Positions 40,736 through 52,107 of a DNA stretch of 64,000 nt are shown piece after piece. The DNA comes from Tricholoma matsutake (Eukaryota > Basidiomycota > Agaricomycetes > Agaricales > Tricholomataceae), in contig AP026541.1 of the NCBI GenBank assembly GCA_026075535.2, forward strand, positions 9,796,001 to 9,860,000, given 5' to 3'. Numbering within the stretch: position 1 is the stretch's first letter; every line of letters starts with the position of its first letter. The notes beneath the pieces are model-generated. The model was not told where the DNA came from. It saw only the letters and a list, made by a program, of their open reading frames with translations, and did no database searches. The position numbers were made by a program, and so were the translations under genes.

Positions 40736-42249
40736 TAGTGTTTAAAGGTCTGGTCTATAGGACTGGAAAAAGACCAAAGACCGAACCAAACTGACACATG
40801 GTCCAGTCCATTTTTCAGTTGTGGTTGCTTACTTTCGAGCTCAGTCCAGTTGCCAGTTGCCTTGTTTTGACAATATTTAAAAACTGTTACAAAACCGGTT
40901 GCAATTGGTTGCAACTGTCTTCTCACAGTATATACAATGTACTACATACATGCTTAAAAGTAAGAAAATATAACTAACATAAGTACTAATCATAACTATT
41001 TATCATACAGTTACACTACATTACACTACAATTACATGCAGTGGGATAAGTCGGGGTAGAAAGGGAATCATTTGGCAGGTACTTATATACCCTGTGGCCA
41101 TGCACAGACCATGTGGTCATGTGCTCTGGAAAAAAAGAAAAGTGGCACCATTGCCAGATGACTCCCACGACAACAAATGACTCCCATAACTCCCATCCCA
41201 TGCATCCACCACCATCAACACATGCACACCACCTGCCCCAAATGCACTGCCAATGAACAAATGCAAAGCAGATGGCCCAAATGACAACCAGCATCGTTTG
41301 GGCTGTCAAGTATGATTTTTTTGTTTAATCTTATTTCTTTTACTAATAATTCTTTTTGTAGTTTCTATCTTTTGCAAACAATGTCACCTAGCCACGATGC
41401 AACACACCTGGGCCCTCACTGTACCCCACTCATGCCCTATGTCACTGCTGCAAGCCTCTGCTTGCAGGGTGGCAATGGGTACCATTTCTGGATGATGACA
41501 ATGATGATGATGATGCAACAACAACATGGCACCAACATGGCACTGTGCTGCCACATCCACCACCATGCCACCACATCACAGCACCACCAGCCCGCCTGCA
41601 AGCCACAGCTTGCAGGGGTAGATGGAGGTGCTGACGACCATGGGGGGGACAACAAATGAGAACACAAACAGGGGGGATGACAGGGAGAAGACAACAATGA
41701 CAGCAAAAATGGGAGGGTGGCAACAAATGACAGGGAGGGGATGACGAACAACAGCGTGGGGATGACACGACAACAGGATGACAGACAACAATGCAGGGAC
41801 AACAATGTGAGGACAAAAAATGACAACACAGGGACAACAAATGATGGGGCCAACAATAACGAATACCCGGGATGATGTATGATGCCCCACTCTCGCTACA
41901 AACACAAGTCCATGGGTTCTTTTTTTTTTTTTTCTTTCTTTTGTTGTGATGGACACACCTTGCAGGTGTTGTTTGCTCATTTTTCTTTCTATTAGCAACA
42001 CCCCACCGCTCCAAGCACCTGCTCACAGGGTGTACATGTATTTAATTTAATTTAGTACAGAATATACTTAGTTAGACACAAAAAAACTGGGAAAAACTAG
42101 TTGGAACTGGGCAACCAAACCGATTAGGACTGGTCCTAGTCGGTTCAGTTGCGGTCCTTCCATCTTTGGTGTCAGTTTGGACCAGTTGCGGTCACAGTTG
42201 CCTCACTTGGAGGTCAAAAAACCGGACCAAACTGGACCTTAAAACACTA
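40736..42249. mobile_element. hAT-type non-autonomous element 3, carrying intron/hairpin cargo
   Basis: Ends TAGTGTTTAAAGGTCTGGTC and ...CAAACTGGACCTTAAAACACTA with a perfect 8-bp duplication ATTGTTTT (40728-40735, 42250-42257). Inside are the CCCAAATGACAACC / GCATCGTTTGGG palindrome, an intron-like segment 41310-41361 (GTATGA...TTGTAG), the hairpins GCAAGCCTCTGCTTGC (41450) and GCAAGCCACAGCTTGC (41597), a GACAACAATG-type repeat block and CAAGCACCTGCTCACAGGGTG (42011). No transposase. The minus-strand ORFs across 41437-42026 are low-complexity readings of this repeat block. Confidence 0.9.
41310..41361 (+). other. Intron-like module (hAT element 3)
   Basis: GTATGA 5' site directly after the palindrome, ACTAATAAT branch-like sequence, T-rich tract, TTGTAG 3' site; 52 nt. 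Confidence 0.55.
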
Positions 42250-42257
42250 ATTGTTTT

Positions 42258-42654
42258 AGGAGGATTACAATGTTCATAGGAACAACTACCTCACCCATGG
42301 AATGATGGTGGAAATGATCATAGGGAAAGCAAATCAATGAAGACCATAGCTGGGACCTGCTCAGGTGAGGCAGGGGAGATGAGATGCAAAGCTGAGGGGT
42401 GGCGGCAACATTGGGGCTTGGGAGGTGACACCTCCTGGTATGTTTTTCATTCTCTTGTTTTTCTTGCTTTTTTGTGTGGCTGATCGATTCTGATTCAGCA
42501 CATAGCACAACCAATGCCCACCCATACCAGAAAAAGGAAGCAAGGGGGCATCCAGGCAGATGGGAAGCCAACATGATGGGAAGCTGCCCCCCAATGAGGG
42601 CCAGGTTTGATGTAGCAGGGCCAGCTTGAGACCACCACCTGCAGGCCAAGCTCC
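42258..42654. other. Unique flank of elements 3 and A; no gene
   Basis: It joins with 44616-45161 if element A is taken out (CAACCAGG duplication), giving roughly 0.9 kb of older sequence. ORFs 42239-42703 (minus strand) have no recognised domain. Confidence 0.4.
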
Positions 42655-42946
42655 CAACCAGGGAGGTCTTTACACTCCCCCCCATATTCCTATAGGAATC
42701 CAATGATTCCGATGATTCTGATCAGAATCTGACCATATTCTGATGTCATTTTCACCAGCCAAATTGACATGAAATAGCAGGCTTAGTCCTAGTCCAGTCC
42801 AATGTGATTCCGATTGGACTATCAGAATTTCCTAGGAATTTCTGGTCATAGGAATCACATAGGACTATTCCGAAGTTATGCTAAAACATCAGACAACATA
42901 GGATTCCGATAGGAATGAAAGCAGCCTTGCTTAGTAATATAGTATG

Positions 42947-43036
42947 AAAAAGTCAACGTGCACACCAGAATTGAACACTTGACATTACAGAAGATTATGT
43001 AAGCCTAAACTGACAACAATACCATTAGGCTAACAG
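42947..43036 (-). ncRNA. tRNA-like pol III module (copy A, left)
   Basis: Minus strand: A box TAGCCTAATGG (43032-43022), B box GTTCAATTC (42976-42968), TTTTT at 42951-42947. Points outward to the left end. Confidence 0.6.
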
Positions 43037-43325
43037 TCATTACAGGTAAGCGATCATACTACACTACATACCATTCCCATGGGTGTGATGACAAAGCACA
43101 TAGCCGTGTCATCACACCTGCCAGCTCATCACTCCAACCACCACCACCAACGATGACAAGCATGCCACCTCCATCCCCCCCACCTCAACCACCTCAACCC
43201 AGCAACTCCCACCACTCCCACTTCACCCCCATCTCTAGATGAGCCCCCAAGACTGGAAATGACTGGTTTCGACACTGTGCAGCCCAAACGATGCCCAAAT
43301 GACGCAATCATCATTTGGGCCCATA

Positions 43326-43391
43326 GTAAGTTTTTTTTTTCATTTGTTTCTTACTTTTGTAAACTAACTAATTCATTTGTTTTGTTTCTAG
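43326..43391 (+). other. Intron-like module (copy A)
   Basis: GTAAGT after the CATTTGGGCCC arm, CTAACTAA branch site, TTTCTAG 3' site; 66 nt, followed by GTTCTAATCTAC as in copies B and C. Confidence 0.65.
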
Positions 43392-44257
43392 GTTCTAATC
43401 TACATGGGTAACAATGGACCGATGTGAGCCAAACCCACACCCAACAATGCCCCTGGCAACCCCCCTCCTCCCTGTCAAAACAGGATGTGAGGGTATCAAT
43501 CGTGGTCAGGAGTGTGGGGAGCAACACCAGGAGACCTCAGAAGGGGAATACCTGCCTGGTAAGCACCACCTGACCCCTCCCCTCATGCCACGTCACTGAC
43601 GAACTGACAATGCACCCACCCCATGCCTACGAGCAGCTGCCCATAGGGTAGTTCGTGGGTGCAGACAATGAGGGGGATGAACGACAAGGGTGACAAAACA
43701 ACAAGGGGAAAGGGAGACGATGACCAGAAGAGGAGATGACCGCAACACCCACCCCACGCATGCCTATGAGCATCTGCTCGTAGGGTGTTTAAGGGGAGGG
43801 GGAGGGAGGGAGGGGATGACAGACAAACACCGCCACCAACATATGACGCACCACGCATCACCAGCCTCGCGAGCAACTGCTCGTGGGGTGGATGGTGGGT
43901 GGAATGACAAGGGAGGGGAGATGAGGGAGGGGAGGGAAGCCATGGGGGAGGCAAGGTGAGGGAGGCGAGACATGACAGAGATGAGAGGGAGGGGAAATGA
44001 TGGGACAGGGCTGACGAGACAACCAATGCAATGCACCACCACCCCCTCCCCCCCGTGAAATGGGGGGGTGGTTTTTTTTTGTAGAATTTAAAATAGTATA
44101 ATTAAATAGTATAATTAATTCTCCCCCCCACATTTGCATAGGGGTTTTTTTTAAAATCTATATTAGTTCTACTCCCTCGCGAAGATGCAAGGGCTCAATA
44201 AGTGAACTAATCCTAAGTGCTTTAAATGGACTTTATATTACACGTTTATTAATGCTT

Positions 44258-44348
44258 CTGTGGCTCAAGTGGTTGAGCACTTGTTTGGTGGTCATATTGC
44301 TTATATTTCAAGGTCTGGGGTTCAATCCCTGCTCTGCCCATTTATTTT
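44258..44348 (+). ncRNA. tRNA-like pol III module (copy A, right)
   Basis: A box TGGCTCAAGTG (44261-44271), B box GTTCAATCC (44320-44328), TTTT at 44345-44348. Outward to the right end. Closest of the six to a tRNA-like fold (GGGGTTCAATCCC T-arm). Confidence 0.65.
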
Positions 44349-44615
44349 GTAAGCACTTTCACCAAGTTAAGTCTTCCGAAATGGTGTGGTATTCTGACTA
44401 CCTGTTGGAATTGCATAGGACTTTACTCAGAATTTACTAGGAATTTCTTGGAAATAAAAGTACATGGTCATCAAGATACATTCCAATCAGATTCCTATTG
44501 GACTCCTAGGACTAGTGTTGGACTAGTAGGACTCCTATCAGACTCTTATCAGAAAACTCGGACTCCTAGGACTCCAATAGGAATACGGGGGGGAGTGCAA
44601 AGTCTTGCAACCAGG

Positions 44616-45161
44616 GCAAGGTGGGCATCAGGTGAAGTGATGAAAGCATCAACTATGACCAACCACACCTCCCTCACGCTTCATGCCAGCTGGCTGAAGC
44701 ATTTTATTTTATTCTTTTATTCCATATTGGTGATGGTGCCATGGCCCCTCCCCACTTGAGATGTGCAGGAGATCGATCAGCTTTTGCTTAGTGTCTCTCC
44801 TGCTTGTGCAGGAGGTTTGGTAGTAGTCGATGTATTTAAAACACAATGAAATTATGTATGATGGATATAACCTGATGGTGAGGATTCTGTCACAGGGTCC
44901 GCAAGGTCTGCAACAAATTATGGGTGAGTACAAAAAGAGGAATAGACAATGATAGAATGCCACTCGCTTGACTCCCCTAGCTTCTTTGACAGTTGTCCTG
45001 CTCTTCACTGTATTCCTAATGGAATTGGGGGTATGGTTCCAATGATAATAATAATAGGAAGCAGTTCTGTAGAAAGGAGGCGAGGAGTAGGAGTTGTATT
45101 ATTAGTAGGGAAAGTGTTGCATCGATAACAAGGAGCAAAAATGAGTGGGCACTTGGCAGAG
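44616..45161. other. Older flank between copy A and hAT element 4; no gene
   Basis: Contains TTTATTTTATTCTTTTATT near 44704 and a run of ATAATAATAATAGG near 45046. A minus-strand ORF (45008-44709) has no recognised domain. Confidence 0.35.
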
Positions 45162-45169
45162 ATAGGAGG

Positions 45170-45975
45170 TAGTGTTTAAAGGTCCAGTCCAGTCCGGTTT
45201 TTGACTTCCAAATGGGGCAACTGGCAACCACAACCAGTCTAGGACTGACCCAGACATTGGGGGACTGCAACTGGACCATTTAGGACTGGTCCTAATCAGT
45301 CCATGGACCAAAAAAAGACTGGTTCAGACTGGTCTTTTGTCATAAAATTTTTCATAGAAAATAACCCATATTTATCTCAATAATTATGATCAATACCTAT
45401 AGATATTGTAATTCCCCATAGATTGGTCCAATTTTTAAGGAATTCCACCAAGATTTGACTGAGATATGGCCAAAACCAAAAGGACATGCATTCAAGTTGT
45501 GGTTTATAGTTTGTAATTTGTAGTTTGTAGTCACAACTCATTTGGACTGTTGAATCAGTAGAATCACATGGTACAGATGGTTACATGTGTTCTTGTTATA
45601 TTTATGATGTCATATAGCTGTACAAAAAAATTATAGCTCAGTAATAAGCAATGCTCTAATACAACAAAATACTCATACAAAAATGTTTTTGGTCATATCT
45701 CCACCAATTCTTAAACCGTTTTTGATGATCCAGGGACCAAAAATGAAGTAAATATGTGTGGGAGTAAGGTCAAACACACTTTGGGACAAAAGACCAGTTG
45801 CAACCAGTTTAAACTGGTTTTTCATCGGTCCTACTATATTTTTTAAAATGAAAGACCAGCAACTGGACTGCAAAAGACTGGTCCATAAATAGACTTTTGG
45901 TCCGGTCTTTTCCGGTCCAATTCAGTCCAGTTTTGGTCTTTTTTTTGGTCCTATGGACTGGACCTGCAAACACTA
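45170..45975. mobile_element. hAT-type MITE 4
   Basis: Ends TAGTGTTTAAAGGTCCAGTC and ...GGACTGGACCTGCAAACACTA with perfect duplication ATAGGAGG (45162-45169, 45976-45983). Interior like MITE 2; no cargo module and no ORF of note. Confidence 0.92.
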
Positions 45976-46835
45976 ATAGGAGGCATTGACAGTGTGATGA
46001 GAGGAGATGGGCGGGAATATAATAGAAGAGAGGCTGGTATATACAAATGTCCAGTCTAGAATTTATTGTGAAGTATCACTTGTTGTGGATATGTATAGGT
46101 GTTACAAATGTGAGAGCCAATAAGAAACTGTGTAATGTCTCAGTCCAATTCTAAATGATAATGTTGATCTTCTCATCCTCCCTAAGCACCGCATAATTGG
46201 TAAGGACCATAGTTTGCTGCATGATATAGTCTTGGTAGTGTTTCAAGGTCCAGTCTATAGGACCAAAAATGACCATAGGACCAAACTGGACTGAACTGTG
46301 GTCCAGTCTTTTTTTTGGTTGCGGTTGCCCATATTTGGGGTCATTCCAGTTGCCAGTTGCCTTATTTCAAAAATCTTTGAAAACTGTTCAAAGACTGATT
46401 GCAATCGGTTGCAACCGGTCTTTTCACAGTATTATATACTTGTATAAAAGTAACTACTTTACAAGAAAAATACAACTAATATGTACTATATTAATACTAT
46501 TTACTATTTATACTAGATACTATTTATACTAGATACTATGTCAAGGAATGGACATGGGACAAGCCCAGGGAAGAACCATTCAAAGAAATGAGTGCTTATA
46601 TACCCCATGGCTGTTCACATACCATTTGGTCGTGCTTGTGCCCCAAAAAACAGAAAGTGGTACCACTTGCAAAACAATTCCCATGACCATCAACAACCCA
46701 CGATGCTGCTTTCTCTCCACTGTTTGCTCTCACCACCAACAACGACTGCACTGCCTAGCTCAGAAGCACCCCCACCTCAACTAGATGACCACAAAGTGGG
46801 CCCAAATGATGACTAGCATGTTGTTTGGGTCCCAG

Positions 46836-46891
46836 GTATGGTTTTTATTGTTGATTTCTTCTTTTTTACTAACTAAACCTTTTCTTTTTAG
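46836..46891 (+). other. Intron-like module (hAT element 5)
   Basis: GTATGG 5' site right after the TTTGGGTCC arm, ACTAACTAAA branch site, TTTTTAG 3' site; 56 nt. Confidence 0.6.
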
Positions 46892-48547
46892 TTTCTTACC
46901 TTTCCCATTTCTGGACAATGACACGTGATTGCCACATCACAGTGCCACCACCCTGCCTACGAGCCACTGCTCATAGGGGGAGATGGAGGTGCTGATGACG
47001 AATGACAATGCCACCCAACAAGGATGCCAAACAGCAGGGGACAACAAACACAGGAATGACCAGTGGGCAGGAACAATGAACATGGGAACAATGAACACAG
47101 GAACGACGAACGGCAGTGACAACTGGTGGGGACAACAACTGGCATGGATGACGACTGGCAGGGACAACACCCCAGGGGAGGACAAATGGTGGGGGCAACA
47201 AATGGTGGGGACAAGACAACAACAGCAGCTGCCCCACCCTTGCTACAAACACGAGATGGTGGGGTGTGTTTTTTTCTTTCTAATTCATTTTTATTTTCAT
47301 TCTCTTAGTAACATCCCACCGCTGTGAGCAACTGCTCGCAGGGTGTAAAGGTAATTAGTTTTATTTACTATATAATAGAATTTAGTTACGAAATTAGTGG
47401 TATGACCAGTCAAAACTGGTCTTTTGGTTGCAGTCCATCAAATGTGGGCAATGGTTTGGACTGGTTGCGGTCCCCGGTGATAGGTCCACCTTGTCATTCA
47501 AGCTCAGAAAACACATCTACAATTGTTGTCAAAGCTCTACAAACCCATACAAACCCCTCTGAAGCTCTACAAACCCATATGAACCCATGCAAAGTTCTGC
47601 AAACCTCTACAAAACTCTACAAAGTCACAAAAATGCTTCGAAATTCTTCGCAACACCTCGAAATTCTTTGTATGCCTTCAGCCACCATAATACAATTCCC
47701 CCGACCTTTGGACACTCAGAATATACACTTGGAACATCGTCGATGAGTTCCAAACCAGTCTCGAGCAATGTCGCACCAATTTCAAGCCACAAATGAAGTC
47801 TGAAGAAACTTTGAAAAACTTCAAAAAACCTCGAACCTCAAAAAACATCTTTGGACACAGTATTTCCTATTTGAACGATCTTCAGACACATGCTGGACAC
47901 ATGGGACACTATCTCGAGTATATTGAACACAGTTGACTGCATGTGCATGCATACAAAACACCTCGAAGCAGTTTCCAATGTTTTATGCAATTTATAACAA
48001 GGACAGTCCACTTTTAGCTATTCTTTCTTAATATTTCTTCATCATGTGTTATATTCACCCTTTCTAGTCTTGCTTTATTGTTCTGATATACTTCTATTGT
48101 CTTTTGCCTCAAGTTTTCCACATGTTTGCCTCATGTTCTCTAGCCTTTTTAGGTAGTTTCTTTATTTTATATAAAAACATATACTAGATACAAAGAAAAA
48201 CAGGAAAGTCGTCATCTTCCTCCCAGATTGCAGTGATTTGAGAGTACAGTTTAGTCTTATTCAGTCCAAAGTCTGGTGTTTTACAGTAAACTTTGCACTC
48301 CCCCCTGTATTCCTATCAGAGTCCTAGGAGTCCGAGTTTTCCGATAAGAGTCCGATAGGAGTCCTACTAGTCCAACACTAGTCCTAGGAGTCCGATAGGA
48401 ATCCGATCAGAATGTATCTTGATGACCATGTACTTTTATTTCCAAGAAATTCCTAGTAAATTCTGAGTAAAGTCCTATGCAATTCCAACAGGTAGTAGTC
48501 GGAATACCACACCATTTCGGAAGACTTAACTTGATGAAAGTGCTTAC

Positions 48548-48640
48548 AAAATAAATGGGCAGAGCAGGAAGTGAACTCTAGACCTTGGGATATAAGTGAC
48601 ATGACTACCAAACAAGTGCTCAACCAGTTGAGCCACAGGA
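48548..48640 (-). ncRNA. tRNA-like pol III module (copy B, left)
   Basis: Minus strand: A box TGGCTCAACTG (48635-48625). The B-box position reads GTTCACTTC near 48570, one mismatch at the invariant A, so it is weakened. TTTT at 48551-48548. Outward. Confidence 0.5.
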
Positions 48641-49620
48641 GCATTAATAAATATGTAATATAAAGTCCATGTAAAGCACTTAGGATTAGTTCACTTATTT
48701 TTAACCTCTCTCACAAGAGCTCAAAAAAAAATTGTTGAGCCCTCGCATGTTCACAAGGGAGTAGATAACTAATATAGATTTTTTTTAAACCCCCCATGCA
48801 AACATGAGGGGGAGAATTAATTATACTATTTAATTATGCTATTTTAAATTCTACAAAAAAAACCCACCCCCCCACAAAACGGGGGGGAGGGGGTGGTGGT
48901 GCATCGCGTTGGCTGTCTCGTCAGCCCTGTCCTGTCATTTCCCCTCCCTCTCATCTCCATTGTGTCTCACCTCCCTCACCTCGCCTCCCCCATGGCTTCC
49001 CTCCCCTCCCTCGTCTCCCCTCCCTCGTCGTTCCACCCACCGTCCACCCCACGAGCAGTTGCTCACGAGGCTGGTGGTGGGTGGTGCGTCGTATGTTGGT
49101 GGCGGCATTTGTCCATCGTCTCCCCTTCTGGTCGTCATTTCCCTTTCCCCTTGTTGTTTTGTCACCCTTGTCATTCATCCCCCTCGTCGTCTGCCACCCT
49201 ATGGGCAGCTGCTCATAGGCATGTTGTTTGGTGCCATCATCATCCCTCCACGCCGTTCCCGTGTTCTCGCACCCCATATACACCCTGTGAGCAGTCACTC
49301 ATGGCGGTGATGGGGGGTGCTGGATGTCATTGGTGTCGTTGGGGGTCCATGCACTCACAATCCACCCTATGAGCAGCAGCTCGTAGGCATGAGGTGGGTG
49401 CATTGTCAGTTCATCAGTGATGTGGCTCAAGGGGAGGGGTCGGGTGGTGCTTACTGGGTGGGTATTCCCCTTCTGGGGTCTCCTGGTGTTGCTCCCGTGC
49501 TCCTGACCATGATTGATACCCTCACATCCCGTTTTGATGGGGAGGAGGGGGGTTGCCAGGGGCATTGTTGGGTGTGGGTTTGGCTCACATCAGTCCATCG
49601 TTACTCATGTAGATTAGAAC

Positions 49621-49687
49621 CTAGAAACAAAAAAAATGAATTAGTTAGTTTACAAAAGTAAAAAACGAATGAAAAAAAAAAACTTAC
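49621..49687 (-). other. Intron-like module (copy B, reversed)
   Basis: On the minus strand GTAAGTTTTT at 49687, CTAACTAATTC branch site, TTTCTAG ending at 49621; 67 nt. Confidence 0.65.
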
Positions 49688-49969
49688 TATGGCCCAAACA
49701 ATGATTGCATCGTTTGGGTGTTGTTCCGTGTCGAAACCAGTCGTTTCTGGTCTTGGGGGCTCGTCTAGAGATGGGGGTGAAGTGGGAGTGGTGGGAGTTG
49801 CTGGGTTGAGGTGGTTGAGGTGGGGGGGATGGAGGTGACATGCTTGTCATCGTTGGTGGTGGTGGTGGGAGTTGATGAGCTGGCAGGTGTGATGACGCAG
49901 CTATGTGCTTTGTCATCACACCCGCGGGAATGGTATGTAGTGTAGTATGATCACTTACCTGTAATGATT

Positions 49970-50052
49970 GTTTAGCCTAATGGTATTGTTGTCAGTTTAC
50001 ACTTACATAATCTTCTGTAGTCAAGTGTTCAATTCTTGTCTGTGCATGTAAT
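49970..50052 (+). ncRNA. tRNA-like pol III module (copy B, right)
   Basis: A box TAGCCTAATGG (49973-49983), B box GTTCAATTC (50027-50035), TTTT at 50049-50052. Outward to the right end. Confidence 0.6.
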
Positions 50053-50930
50053 TTTCATACTATATTACTAAGCAAGGCTGCTTTCATTCCTATCGGAATC
50101 CTATGTTGTCTGATGTCTTAGCATAACTTCGGACTAGTCCTATGTGATTTCTATGATCAGAAATTCCTAGGAAATTCTGATAGTCCGATCGGACTCTGAT
50201 CGGACTACATCGGACTGGACTAGGACTAAATGTGCCATTTCATGTCAATTTGGCTGGTGAAAATGACATCGGAATATGGTTGGATTCTGATCGGAATCAT
50301 CAGAATCATCGGATTCCTATAGGAATACAGGGGGGAGTGTAAAGACCTCTGTTTTACGCTAAACTTCTTTGAAAATCTTTGCATTATGCTATTTTTGCTC
50401 TTGTTTCCCTCGATTTGCCTTTGCTTTGCTTCTATTACTCATCTAGTCCCCTGATCTTGCATCTGAACATATTTGCACACTCCAAATTCATTGCAACATC
50501 TCAAAAAATATTGCAACATCTCAAAAATATTGCAACATCTCAAAAATCCTCACATTACGCTATTTTCACCCTCATTTCCCTCAGTTTGCCTTTGCTTCTC
50601 TTATACTACTCGTCTAGTTCCCCAATCCTGCGTCCAAACATATTTTCACACTCTGAATTCCTCAATCTAGCCACGAAATTCCTCGAAAGTCCTCAAAACA
50701 CATTCTTTTAGCTTCGAATTGCTTTGACAAGCAGTCCTTTTATGACTATTTGATGGTCGATCTGACAGGTGACATCTAGAGGGCCTCGCATCCTTCCTCT
50801 GACTTGTATTATACCATCCAAAGCCATTTAGTAGGTTTTGTTTGGGTTTCCAGGTTGAGCATCATCACCGGTTGCCCTCTTGGAGGTCAAAAAACCGGAC
50901 CAAACTGGACCTTAAAACACTAAGTCTTGG

Positions 50931-51830
50931 TGATGCAGTGAAAGGAATGGAGGGAAGGAGACTCACATGATAAGGGGGAGGGGGACTTGCCTCGGTAAGT
51001 TGGGCTGACACATTTCTGCTGCTGACACCACTGCCAGCACCAAAACCAACACCCCACCACGGCCACAGATTGCTGTCCAAACCAATGCTACCCATGACTC
51101 AAAGGACTCACGAAGTTGGTGAAAACTGCCAAAGTAGCCAAGGTTTTTACCCATAGACAGTTGGGTGAGGAAGTGATAAAATGCCCATTCCAAAAGGATA
51201 AAAATAACAGTAGCGATAATGATTATGGCAAAAACAACAAGGCCCCATGGAATGTGGGAGGCTAGGGACATAACGTCTTCAGCTTGAACTATACCAATGA
51301 CTCATAAGTGCAAATTTGTGTAATAGGAGAGCCAACTTACTATAGGTCATGACTATTGAGATGAGGGAGGCATTGAAGCATGTGTACTTGATTGCGACAT
51401 ACAATTGGTCTTTTATAAATGGGGAGAATAGCACAGGGCAAATGAAGTTCAGTGCCAATCCTAATGCTCTAAGGGCAATGCAGGTAGTAGACTGTGGATC
51501 CTAAGTCATAGGGATGAGGAGAAGCAAGAATGCTGAGGTGTAGATTGTTATGTGGAGAAATAGTAGGCAAAGCTTTTTGGCAGTATAAGTGGGGGTTGCC
51601 ATGGGTTCCATCATTGGTCGAATGGGTGGAAAATGAAAGGAAAAAGGGTTCACCATGGCAATGATCGATATTGATGGCCTGGGGAACAAACAGCAGCACA
51701 TGGAGATCGATGTTGTTGTTTATTTGCCAATAACTTTTCATCTGAACTCTTAGCCCTGTCCAGTTCTCCATATTTTCTGGCCATGAAACATACAAGTCTG
51801 TCAGGTATGTGTTATTCGCTTTCGCACCCT
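50931..51830 (-). pseudogene. Multi-pass membrane protein gene, decayed
   Basis: Minus strand. From about 51795: YVSWPENMENWTGLRVQMKS, YWQINNNIDLHVLLFVPQAI, then a frame change into a hydrophobic stretch (KLCLLFLHITIYTSAFLLLL). Next come LRALGLALNFICPVLFSPF, further helices (ASLISIVMTYS) and, after an intron-like gap, LVVFAIIIIATVIFILLEWA near 51250 with a C-terminal tail to about 50963. At least three membrane helices are visible. Frame changes and a stop indicate decay. The gene begins just outside hAT element 5. Family not recognised; it may be one of the many uncharacterised Agaricomycete membrane proteins. Confidence 0.45.
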
Positions 51831-52107
51831 CAATTTTGCTTATTTATTATTTCATCCCAACCCAAGCCCAGGCCTGTTTCTCACTCCATCAGTTGCAACT
51901 TGCAAGTGCTCCAGAACTTGAACGCTCCCTTTTCAGCATGGATGTAAGAGGGTCTTGAATGCAGAACTACATCTGCAATACATAGTGAGTGTTATACTCT
52001 TTCCTCCCATTCTAATGCATTGATGAACTGTTGGCTTATCATGTTAGTCTAGACGAGTTTCCCAGGCCTCCTTCCTAGCCAGCCCCAAAAATCTCGAGCC
52101 CCAAAAC

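Larger units (their letters stand above)
42663..44607 (+). mobile_element. TIR element, copy A (CACTCCCCCC ends, 8-bp TSD)
   Basis: Left end GAGGTCTTTACACTCCCCCC; right end (reverse complement) CAAGACTTTGCACTCCCCCC, both continuing into ATTCCTAT-type subterminal sequence. Flanked by CAACCAGG (42655-42662, 44608-44615). In order it contains a leftward tRNA-like module, a CAC/CCA-rich lead, the GCCCAAATGACG...CATTTGGGCCC palindrome, an intron-like segment, an exon-like block, the hairpins GAGCAGCTGCCC, GAGCATCTGCTC and GAGCAACTGCTC, a C-run/G-run hairpin near 44040, a rightward tRNA-like module, and GGACTCCTAGGACTC-type subterminal repeats. Copy B (48286-50349) is its close inverted relative. 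No protein-coding capacity. Confidence 0.88.
48286..50349 (-). mobile_element. TIR element, copy B (inverted relative of copy A)
   Basis: Ends GTAAACTTTGCACTCCCCCC and (reverse complement of right end) GAGGTCTTTACACTCCCCCC; flanks TGTTTTACA (48277-48285) and TGTTTTACG (50350-50358), a 9-bp duplication with one change. The content mirrors copy A in reverse order: tRNA-like module, hairpins (GAGCAGTTGCTC 49052, GAGCAGCAGCTC 49372), exon-like block, reversed intron module 49621-49687, GTGG/GGTGG lead, second tRNA-like module. The plus-strand Ser/Pro/His-rich ORFs around 48893-49372 are readings of these repeats. Confidence 0.88.
47478..50867 (+). repeat. Solo LTR-like element 2, interrupted by copy B
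   Basis: Starts TGATAGGTCCACCTTGTC, ends TTGGGTTTCCAGGTTGAGCA and TCATCA, like 31305-32647. Flanked by CCGG on both sides (47474-47477, 50868-50871), a 4-bp duplication or a 5-bp one with the border shifted by one. Without copy B (48286-50349) it is about 1.3 kb. TATATAAAAACATAT near 48170 is a good TATA-like site. No internal retroelement genes, so a solo LTR is the simplest reading. Confidence 0.75.
46236..50922. mobile_element. hAT-type non-autonomous element 5, host of a nested LTR and TIR element
   Basis: Ends TAGTGTTTCAAGGTCCAGTC and ...CAAACTGGACCTTAAAACACTA with the perfect duplication AGTCTTGG (46228-46235, 50923-50930). Without the insertion at 47478-50867 it is about 1.3 kb and parallels element 3. 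It has a CCCAAATGATG / TTGTTTGGGTCC palindrome, an intron-like segment 46836-46891, GAGCCACTGCTC (46964) and GAGCAACTGCTC (47325) hairpins and a GGGACAACAACTGG-type purine-rich block. The right TIR resumes after the insertion at TTGCCCTCTTGGAGGTC. Confidence 0.92.

Noticed and set aside
44258..44348. Functional tRNA gene
   Set aside because: A and B boxes are present, but acceptor and anticodon arms do not pair convincingly and the same sequence recurs at transposon ends; kept as a tRNA-derived module.
48893..49372. 159-codon plus-strand ORF in copy B
   Set aside because: Ser/Pro/His-rich reading of hairpin repeats, also open in neighbouring frames, and not conserved as a frame in copy A.
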